Part shown: in pieces, positions 56,957 through 64,000 of the stretch | Position numbering within the stretch: position 1 is the first letter of the stretch | How the letters are laid out: each line of letters opens with the position of its first letter | Assembly: GCF_000614585.1 (NCBI RefSeq) | Contig: NZ_BAKX01000003.1 | Coordinates: 1-64,000, forward strand | From: Porphyromonas gingivicanis JCM 15907 | GTDB lineage: Bacteria > Bacteroidota > Bacteroidia > Bacteroidales > Porphyromonadaceae | Direction: 5' to 3' | DNA length: 64,000 bases | Notes under the pieces: generated by a model | What the model was told of the DNA's origin: nothing | Seen by the model: only the letters and a program-made list of their open reading frames with translations | Database searches by the model: none | Made by a program: the position numbers and the translations under genes

Positions 56957-58299
56957 TTAGAGGAGATTAGAGGCTACCTCGCTTAATTCACTACGTTCTC
57001 CTTTGATGAGGTTTACGTGAGCAAATAGTTTTTGCCCTTTCATCTTGTCTATCATGTAGCCAGTCCGTTGCTCTCCGCATCGAGGTAAGGAGAGTCAATC
57101 TGCTCTACGTCTCCCGTAAAGATAATTTTCGTACCCTCTCCTGCACGAGTAATAATGGTTTTTACCTCGTGAGGGGTAAGGTTTTGCGCCTCGTCAACAA
57201 TTACCAAGACTTCCGAAAGACTTCTTCCACGGATATATGCTAAGGCTTCGATTACTAAGCGTTCGTCTCTCTGGAGCTCTTCCAATTTGCGCTCTTCACT
57301 TCCGCCTCGTCTTTGTAAACTTTTGATGAAACTAAGATTGTCGAAAAGAGGTTGCATATAGGGGGTAATCTTCTGCTTTTCATCGCCGGGTAAGAACCCT
57401 AAATCTTTGTTGGCAAGTGCAACGATAGGGCGTGCCATAAGGATTTGTCGATAGTTTTCGGACAAACTAAGAGAAGCGGCAAGAGCCAATAGTGTTTTTC
57501 CCGTACCTGCTTTTCCCGTAATACCGATTAGTTTAATGTCGGGGTCGGTAATAACATCGAAAGCAAATGCTTGTTCCGAGTTACGAGGGGTAATGCCCGA
57601 AAGTGTTTGTTTGTTTACTTTGACAATCTTTTCAGAGAAAGGATTGTAGCGCACCATAACACTATTGCGCTCACTCTTTAGAATGAAGCACTCATTGGGT
57701 TCTAATTCTTGGTGGAAAGATAGTTCTTCTACATCTATTCCATGAGGTTCGGAGTAAATTCGGTCTATTAAATCGCCATCGACACCCTCAAACTCTTCGT
57801 GTGCTTTGTCGAAAAGTTTAGAGGTAGAGACTTTATCGTTGATATAGTCTTCGGCACGCAGTCCGAGAGCTTTGGCTTTCATTCTGAGGTTTACATCTTT
57901 CGTAACCAAAATGACAGGCTCTGACGGTAGCTCATCTTTTAGCGAGAGAGCTACTGAAAGAATTTTATGATCGGCAATCCGTTCTGAGAAGGCTTGGCAA
58001 ACTAAAGGATGTGATAAACCATCTATTTTGATGAAGAGTCGTCCCATATCATCTCCCAAAGAGATACCTTCGGTAAATATCTCTTGTTTACCGTATTCGT
58101 CCAATCGGCGAACAAAGGAGCGAGCATTGTAGTTGATTTGTTCACCACCTTTTTTGAATTGGTCAATTTCTTCGAGTACGGTTATGGGGATGTAGATGTC
58201 ATTTTCTTCAAACTTGTCGATGCATTCATAGTCGTGCAATAAAACGTTAGTGTCCAAGACAAAGTTTTTCTTGACACTCCCTTTTTTCTTTTTGTCCAT
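56957..58299 (-). CDS. PhoH family ATPase with PIN domain (frameshifted)
   Basis: The N-terminal PIN domain ([30 protein letters not shown]) is followed by a PhoH ATPase domain ([19 protein letters not shown] Walker A, VLVIDEAQN-like [30 protein letters not shown]). The main frame stops at SNGLAT. One base added near 57060 gives SNGLGY or similar followed by [17 protein letters not shown] and a stop at 56957, which is the usual PhoH tail. The joined protein has about 447 residues. Such proteins are putative RNA-acting PIN-helicases. Confidence 0.92.
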
Positions 58300-58359
58300 A
58301 GCTAATTGGATTTATTATTTGAGTTTTATTTTTTTTGGTGTAGATTCTTTGTTGAGATT

Positions 58360-59975
58360 TTATTGTTCCCGAAGAGGAATGCTCCCCTGTTCTAACTTGT
58401 GTAGCCACCAAGCAAAAGATAATCCGTTTATAGTGGTGGGTCGCCAAGAGGTACTCTTCTTTACTTCTTCGAGCAAGGTTCCGCCCATTAGATGACGAAA
58501 GCCCAAGTCATCGTGTCGGGGAAAGTATCTTTTGCGTTGGGAGAGTTGGTACAGTAGAAACGAACGTAATAGTTGTTTGAAACGGAAACGAGGCGAACGA
58601 GATAGAGCGTATTCTGACGCATCGTCTGGGAAAGCTATCGAATGCCTTCGGAAGTAGTCGTCCGAGAGTGATTCATAAATCCTTTTTCCTACCCGAAACT
58701 CGGGATTGAGGTAGGCGGTATAGTCTATAAGATCTCTATCTAAAAAAGGCATCCATACGGCGGAGCCATGATAAGACCATGCTCGAGCGGAGTTAATAAT
58801 GTATTTAGAGGAAAGCTCCAAAGTACGAAAGGCTTCCAATCTCTCTTGGGCAGAGAGTTCTTTGGGGTAGTGAGCCAGTATTTCTTTATGTATTTCCACC
58901 ATCTGAGATACTTCAGCTTTAGATAAAGCCCTGTTGCCCCCCTCATAAAAGGTAAGAAAATAGGCGTTGATATCATTGTACTGCTCACTTTCTATCCATC
59001 GTTGATGTATTTTTAAACCACATAGCGTATCGCCATTGTGTCCCGGAAGTACATAGGTTGAGTGCCTTCGAACCACTTGGAAGCCTCTCGTGAAGAGGTG
59101 TATTCGGCAAAGAAATAGCCCGAGGAGAGGCCACTCAGGTGTCTAAAGAAGCGAAGTACCTCTTCATCTTCTGTATAGCCTTTGCGCGTGTAGTGCGGTG
59201 GTAGTGTGGAGACGAACCTATGCTCAAAACCTAAACGTCGGGCTATCTCTTGAGCTTTCTTTATAGTGGCGGTACGAGGGGTATGCCCATAGGTGAGGGT
59301 AATAGGAGTGGGGAGGTTCCGCTCTTTCAAGGCTACGGCTATAAGACGTGAGTCTCTGCCGTCCGAGAGAGGTAGCACAATGGGTGCAGAGTCTATAACT
59401 CTTGCCATTCTGTCAAAGGCACATTCTAAACGCTCTTCGAACCCTTTTTTAGCCTCTTCGAAAGAGAGTTCCGCCACGGCATAGCGTTGGCGAGGTATTT
59501 GTGCGTAGGGGATTAGTGTTACCTCTTTAGTGTCATCTACATACAGGGCACATCCCGAGGGAATGCGTTTGATTTCGGAGTGTAACGTATGCTCTTCGGG
59601 AGTAAAGCCCCACTGAGAGAAGAAAAGTCGAGTGCTCTCCTCCACTTGTAGATGTTCTTCTCCCTCTCTTAAAAGGTCAAAGCCATTGTCGCTGATGTAT
59701 AGTTCATCCCCATAAACCCGATAGTAAAGAGGAAGGGTAGAGCGGTGGTCTACTGCCATGTATATATAATGCTTCCCTTCGATGGTAGGCACTATCTGAC
59801 AAGTACACCAGGAGCCATTGAGGGCATCTATTCGTTGAAGAAAATCTTCCAGACTCTTGATAGAGAGGAAGTACTTATTTAGTTCGGCTTCTTTTAGTAG
59901 ACGATCTTGAGCATCAAAGGCAATTCCGAGAGAGAAAGATTTGTTACGCTCTTTATTTTTGAATATTACGTTCAT
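58360..59975 (-). CDS. asparagine-synthetase-like enzyme (frameshifted)
   Basis: The joined protein has about 539 residues. The N-terminal half resembles a class II amidotransferase (Ntn) domain (YIYMAVDHRSTLPLYY, ISDNGFDLL) but begins MNVIFK, without the Cys2 nucleophile, so it probably cannot use glutamine that way. The synthetase half has a PP-loop-like PLSDGRDSRLIAV. After a break near 59054 (one base missing) come VLPGHNGDTLCGL and MPFLDRDLIDYTAYL. It may adenylate and amidate a carboxyl group on a glycan or peptide. The flippase gene upstream overlaps its start by 23 bases. Confidence 0.8.
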
Positions 59976-61203
59976 AAAGTATTACCAATCGAAATAAATA
60001 AAGCAAATACCCTACCTGCGTCAGAGCGGTGCAGCCGAAGAAGAATAGGGTAAACTCTTCAAAGTCGAAGATTTGAAACCCAACGAGGATAATGGTCGTA
60101 TAGAGTAGCAAGAGGATAATTTGACTCCACATATTGCTCCGTTGAAAACCTAAAATATCGGGTATTACATTCAAAATTGAGGAGAGGAAGTTGGGAAGTA
60201 ACATAGGTAGCATACAGCGGATAATATGCGCCGAAGTAAGCCATTTATGCCCTACAAAAAAGAGGACAAGGTAATCCATACTCCAAGCCAGAAGTAGAGC
60301 TAAAGGAATACCTACTCCGAAAGTAAGTAACGTTAATCGTCGAACAAGTGGGGCAATGGGCACTTGCTGTTGCACCTTTTCACTCATTTGTTGAAAGTAA
60401 ACACGCCCGATGTTTTCAGAGATAAGATTGAGAGGTCTACGTGCCAGCATAGTGGCCATAGTGAGAAACCCTACCTCTGCCACTCCAAACCGCCAAGGTA
60501 GAAAGAGTACCAGCACTACCCCCAAAAGAGTATTGACTAATGATTGGGGTAGAGAGTAGCAAGGGAAATTCCTATATTTAATACCCAAAGAGAGAGATTC
60601 CGACAGAGAAGAGAAGCCCTTATGGTAAATCTTTTTAATAAAGGGAGTATAGGGGGGCAGGGCAAGAAAGGTCGCTCCAATGGAAGAGAAAATAAGCCCC
60701 CCTACCGAAGGGTGAAAGCTACCCCAAATAACTTTCAAAAGATTGTTCCCAACACCATTTATAGACTGAGAGAGAGAGAGCCGATTGAAGCTCTTTTCTC
60801 GAAGAGCCACAGAGGCAACAAGAGCATAGAAAGAGGTTGTCAGTACAAAGAGCGGTAGCAGTAGCACATAGCTACCTAAGGCTTGATGAGGAAATAGAAG
60901 ATAGATACCTCCTGCTACCGACAAAGTAAAAAGGGAGAATAGAATCGTAAGGCGTATGCCTAAGAGGTAGAGACCAAATGCCTCTTGATTTGATGGAGCG
61001 ATGACTATTGCTTGTTCGTAGCGACCTGTGGCAATTATGGCAAGCACTCCTCCCCAGCTAAGAAACGTACCCAAAACACCCATCATTTCCTCATTATACT
61101 GTCTACCCACAATCATAAGTAGTAGCAAGGCTACTGCTTGCCCAAGTACACTTGAGGCTATCAGCTTTAAGGCATTGTAGGCTATGATGTTCCGAGGCTT
61201 CAT
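59953..61203 (-). CDS. polysaccharide/oligosaccharide flippase-like membrane protein
   Basis: The 416-residue protein has about 12 membrane helices and the MATE/Wzx-like opening (IAYNALKLIASSVLGQAVALL, GRYEQAIVIAPS). The layout matches polysaccharide biosynthesis exporters that flip lipid-linked sugars. No conserved substrate motif is visible. It heads a two-gene unit with the asparagine-synthetase-like gene, suggesting a surface-glycan step. No other glycan genes are adjacent. Confidence 0.85.
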   Translation of the reverse strand: MKPRNIIAYNALKLIASSVLGQAVALLLLMIVGRQYNEEMMGVLGTFLSWGGVLAIIATGRYEQAIVIAPSNQEAFGLYLLGIRLTILFSLFTLSVAGGIYLLFPHQALGSYVLLLPLFVLTTSFYALVASVALREKSFNRLSLSQSINGVGNNLLKVIWGSFHPSVGGLIFSSIGATFLALPPYTPFIKKIYHKGFSSLSESLSLGIKYRNFPCYSLPQSLVNTLLGVVLVLFLPWRFGVAEVGFLTMATMLARRPLNLISENIGRVYFQQMSEKVQQQVPIAPLVRRLTLLTFGVGIPLALLLAWSMDYLVLFFVGHKWLTSAHIIRCMLPMLLPNFLSSILNVIPDILGFQRSNMWSQIILLLLYTTIILVGFQIFDFEEFTLFFFGCTALTQVGYLLYLFRLVILYERNIQK

Positions 61204-61656
61204 ACTTTGAGGTATAGAGTAGGGTAAAGAGATAATTATTTCTACTCTATCAAAGGTAATAAAAAGATTTTTGCTTTATTAAAGTTCGTTGTAATGTCTT
61301 GATAGAGTCTCTTGCAAGGGCTTCTTTTTTAGCTGTTTTGAGGAGCAAAGTGTGCCATCGTAGTTTGCTCTATATTGTAGCGTTCTATTGTTTGCTTGCT
61401 CGGCTTTTGATGGAGGGGCTTTACCCCTTTCTCCATTTTCTATTATAGGAGTCTGAGAAAAGGGTTATACCTTTTGCTCGAAACCATCCGAGCAAACTCT
61501 CAAAACCTACATACCTTTTGAACGTTTGTACGGATGCTTTTGATAGCCTTTTATAGTGCAGGTTTCATCAGGTCGTAGTCCCATTGCAGAAAAGGTAAAA
61601 TGGTAGAGAGAGAAGCGAGTCAGGGCAGGATATTTAGTTTTTGGTATATATAGAAA
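61204..61656. other. intergenic region with repeat motifs
   Basis: No gene is supported. It holds a minus-strand -7 element (TACCTTTG, 61251-61258) for the flippase, an inverted CAAAAGGTATAACC at 61463-61476 and AACCATCCGAGCAAACTCTC at 61482-61501, both members of the dispersed motif family. Confidence 0.5.
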
Positions 61657-61687
61657 CTTGTACATATCGAAAATAATGCTACTTTTG
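61657..61687 (+). promoter_or_regulatory. promoter of the DUF2795 gene
   Basis: CTTG at 61657-61660, a 19-base gap and TACTTTTG at 61680-61687 match the Bacteroidota promoter with one -33 mismatch, 57 bases before the start codon. Confidence 0.65.
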
Positions 61688-61744
61688 CACCTTGTCGTAA
61701 TAGAGTGTGGTATAAATTATTATAAATAAATACAATATAGCATT

Positions 61745-61966
61745 ATGTATTGGACACTTGAATTAGCTTCTTCTTTGGACGATGCACCATGGCCAGCATC
61801 AAAAAATGAGCTTATAGACTATGCTCAACGTTCGGGAGCTCCGTTGGAAGTAATTGAGATACTCGAAGAGATGGAAGATGATGGCGAGGTTTATGAGTCT
61901 ATCGAGGAGATTTGGTTGGACTACCCTCGTAATGAAGATTTCTTCTTTGACGAAGAGGAGTATTAA
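61745..61966 (+). CDS. DUF2795 domain protein
   Basis: The 73-residue, very acidic protein has the DUF2795 pattern (APWPASKNELIDYAQRSGAP, EVIEILEEMEDDGEVYESIEEI). It has no membrane segment or signal peptide, so it is probably cytoplasmic. The family is common in Bacteroidota and actinobacteria; its function is unknown. A weak terminator-like stem (AGCCT 62000-62004, AGGCT 62041-62045, then T-rich) follows. Confidence 0.85.
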   Translation: MYWTLELASSLDDAPWPASKNELIDYAQRSGAPLEVIEILEEMEDDGEVYESIEEIWLDYPRNEDFFFDEEEY

Positions 61967-62220
61967 AAGGTCGCTTCCGATTTTATCTTTTTAAGAAAGA
62001 GCCTTGGGTTTTTCTTCCTATATAAATAGGAGTGGGCCTGAGGCTTTTCTGTTTAGAGGTGTCTGTTGTGCTCTTTACATAGGGTAGGTCGCCTCTTTTT
62101 GTGTACTTTTGATACTCAAAAGAGATAAAACCTTTCCTCCCCCTCGCCTCTATGCTTAGCGGTCGAGGGTAAAAAGCAAAGAGGAGAGTTGTAGAAGCTG
62201 GGGTAGGATGCTTAATTGTT

Positions 62221-62940
62221 ATGGATATTATATTAGTAGGCTACGGACGAATGGGTAAGGCTATCGAAAGATTAGCTTTGCAGAGAGGGCATATTGTTGT
62301 GGAGCGATACGATGCTCCTACAAGCAATGTTTTTCGAGATACCCACCACTTTGAGCGAGGAGATGTTTGTATAGAGTTTTCGGTACCCCAAGCTGCCGAG
62401 ATTAACTGTTCGCACTGTTTGGATATTGATATGCCCGTTGTTTCGGGTACTACAGGATGGTTAGAGGGTGTACGCACCTTGCAAGAGCGAGCCAATAGAG
62501 AGGGTAAGTCCTTCTTCTATGCCAGCAATTTTAGCTTGGGGGTGAATGTTCTGTTTGAACTCAATCGTCGTTTGGCTAAAATTATGGGAGAGCAAACGGA
62601 TTATATACCCTTTATAAAAGAGACACATCACATACACAAACTCGATGCTCCAAGTGGTACAGCACTCACCTTAGCAGAGAGCATTGTGAGCAACTCTAAT
62701 CGTTTTTACTACGAGGGGCTCTCCAACTCTTTGGAAGGAGAGCGTTTGGAAATAGAATCGGTCCGAGAGGGCGAAGTGCCAGGTATTCACGAAGTCGTTT
62801 GGCGTTCTTCGGTAGACAAGATAAGCCTCTGTCATGAAGCCTTTAGCCGTAATGGGTTTGCTTTAGGGGCTATATTGGCGGCAGAGTATGCCCTTACGCA
62901 TAAGGGAGCCTTGACGATGGAACAAATGCTCGGATTTTAG
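62221..62940 (+). CDS. dapB: 4-hydroxy-tetrahydrodipicolinate reductase
   Basis: DapB reduces hydroxy-tetrahydrodipicolinate with NAD(P)H in lysine and diaminopimelate synthesis. The 239-residue protein has a Rossmann start (IILVGYGRMGKAIERLA), VVSGTTGWLE, SNFSLGVNVLFEL, KETHHIHKLDAPSGTALTLAE with the catalytic His/Lys, and a C-terminal RNGFALGAILAAEYA. Length is normal. It feeds Ddh (37262-38162). Confidence 0.96.
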   Translation: MDIILVGYGRMGKAIERLALQRGHIVVERYDAPTSNVFRDTHHFERGDVCIEFSVPQAAEINCSHCLDIDMPVVSGTTGWLEGVRTLQERANREGKSFFYASNFSLGVNVLFELNRRLAKIMGEQTDYIPFIKETHHIHKLDAPSGTALTLAESIVSNSNRFYYEGLSNSLEGERLEIESVREGEVPGIHEVVWRSSVDKISLCHEAFSRNGFALGAILAAEYALTHKGALTMEQMLGF

Positions 62941-62942
62941 TA

Positions 62943-64000
62943 ATGAAAAGAAGTAATACAAATTTAGATATGGCTACAAAGGATAATAAAAACCAACAAG
63001 AAAACACGTCTTCTAAACCTTCCAAACTCAGGTATGGTATAGGAATTATAGTGGTTATTGTCTTTATCATCTTTGCTATTTGGGCAGGTTGGGGATGGTT
63101 TTTCTTCCTTCCTCTCATCGTTGATTACTATTTTACTCGTAAGATTAATTGGTCTTGGTTTAGATCTTTGAAGAATCCTTTCTTGCGAGAGATTTTTTCT
63201 TGGTTAGATGCCGTTCTTTTTGCCGTAATAGGGGTAACGATTTTGAATATCTATTTATTTCAAAACTTCGCGATCCCTTCCTCCTCTTTAGAGAAGACGC
63301 TTTATGTGGGGGATTATCTCTACGTTAATAAGCTAAGCTACGGGCCTCGTATGCCTATAACTCCTATTGCTATTCCCCTTACTCATAACACATTTTTAGG
63401 AGGAAAGAGTTATTTGGATAAACCATCGCAGAAGTATCGTCGTTTGAAAGGTTTAGGACAAGTAGAGCGTAATGACTTGGTCGTTTTCAACTTTCCCGCA
63501 GGAGATACAGTAACTGAAAAGGTTGTAAACCCCGATTATTACACGCTCAAGGCTCTGTATGGACGGGAGAGAGTTTGGCAGATAAGGCAACTTTTGAAGG
63601 TATTTTACAGACCTGTGGATAGAAGAGATCATTATGTAAAGCGTTGTGTTGGCTTGCCGGGAGAGACATTGGAGCTTAGAAACAATGATTTGTATATCAA
63701 TGGAGCTAAACAAAAGGCTCCGAAGTTTGTACAGTTCAACTACTATGTACAGACCGCACCACAGGGATTGAGCGAGAGAGATTTTGAAGTGTTAGGTATT
63801 AGTAAAGATGACCAACAGCTATTAGGGCATCCTCAATCTATGGAAGAGGTCAATTTCCTAACTGCTAAGGGATTTGATGTACAGCTTAACGAGGGAAAAA
63901 GTCTCTTTTACTTGTTGCCTCTCACACAAGAGATGAAGCAGAAGTTAGAGTCTGACCCCAAGGTGTTGAATATCCTTATCGAGACTTCCGAGCCCGGATT
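62943..64000 (+). CDS. lepB: signal peptidase I (partial, runs off the window)
   Basis: The frame is open to the window end (at least 352 residues). After a charged N-terminus there are two hydrophobic segments (residues ~32-55 and ~88-108, with PLIVDYYFTRKINWSW between them). The catalytic region follows: IPSSSLEKTLYVGDYLYVNKL with the serine, and HYVKRCVGLPGETLELRNNDLYING with the lysine. The large insert between them is usual for Bacteroidota LepB. The start at 62943 lies 2 bases after the dapB stop; an alternative ATG is at 62970. Confidence 0.92.
   Translation, partial: MKRSNTNLDMATKDNKNQQENTSSKPSKLRYGIGIIVVIVFIIFAIWAGWGWFFFLPLIVDYYFTRKINWSWFRSLKNPFLREIFSWLDAVLFAVIGVTILNIYLFQNFAIPSSSLEKTLYVGDYLYVNKLSYGPRMPITPIAIPLTHNTFLGGKSYLDKPSQKYRRLKGLGQVERNDLVVFNFPAGDTVTEKVVNPDYYTLKALYGRERVWQIRQLLKVFYRPVDRRDHYVKRCVGLPGETLELRNNDLYINGAKQKAPKFVQFNYYVQTAPQGLSERDFEVLGISKDDQQLLGHPQSMEEVNFLTAKGFDVQLNEGKSLFYLLPLTQEMKQKLESDPKVLNILIETSEPG

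Overview
The window is a stretch of Bacteroidota chromosome, most likely from Porphyromonas or a close relative. Pointers are two proteins with type IX secretion (T9SS) C-terminal sorting domains, a streptopain-like C10 protease resembling P. gingivalis PrtT/periodontain, a meso-diaminopimelate dehydrogenase, a linked mtn-luxS pair, and Bacteroides-type promoters (TTTG, about 19 bases, TAnnTTTG). Base composition looks moderate (roughly mid-40s percent G+C by eye). There is no prophage, transposase or rRNA operon. Almost everything is single-copy housekeeping DNA, with one CRISPR array at the left edge.

Layout. 1-658: CRISPR array of nine 37-base repeats (the second degenerate), with no cas genes in view. 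659-1060: AT-rich flank holding a cluster of TTTTCGAAAA palindromes. 1336-12559 (all minus): ygiQ, ispE, lpxB, surE, an FKBP lipoprotein, glyS, a ThiF/HesA-like E1 protein, rmuC, an iron alcohol dehydrogenase and an outer-membrane protein. 13129-22817: a TonB-dependent receptor, a secreted leucine-rich-repeat protein (minus), a topoisomerase IV A-like subunit, a DUF3316 protein and an S41 protease lipoprotein. 23003-34868 (mostly plus): tRNA-Leu, nhaA, a tiny T9SS-tail protein, an amidinotransferase-fold hydrolase, radA, a DUF5131 protein, nfeD plus SPFH, a polyprenyl glycosyltransferase, apbE, ferritin, mtn and luxS. 35127-47798 (all minus): a flavodiiron protein, lgt, ddh, a metallo-beta-lactamase/LipB fusion, murB, a SPOR lipoprotein, a HAD phosphatase, a coiled-coil lipoprotein, rsmI, then mltD, a DUF5683 gene, parB and parA. 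48565-51219: the C10 protease. 51492-56583: dusB, alaS, aroB and tRNA-Pro. 56957-61203 (minus): phoH, an asparagine-synthetase-like enzyme and a flippase. 61745-64000: a DUF2795 gene, dapB and the start of lepB.

Themes. The cell-envelope theme is strong: ispE, lpxB, murB, ddh, dapB, lgt, lepB, mltD and a flippase supply isoprenoid, lipid A, peptidoglycan, lipoprotein and export functions. Mtn and LuxS form the S-adenosylhomocysteine recycling/AI-2 branch.

The most important caution concerns sequence quality. Ten genes, several of them essential, are broken by twelve apparent single-base losses. In every case restoring one base rejoins a normal protein. I read this as a systematic base-dropping error in the assembly rather than gene decay, and I annotate these genes at full length. 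The same problem could explain the apparent MBL-LipB fusion.
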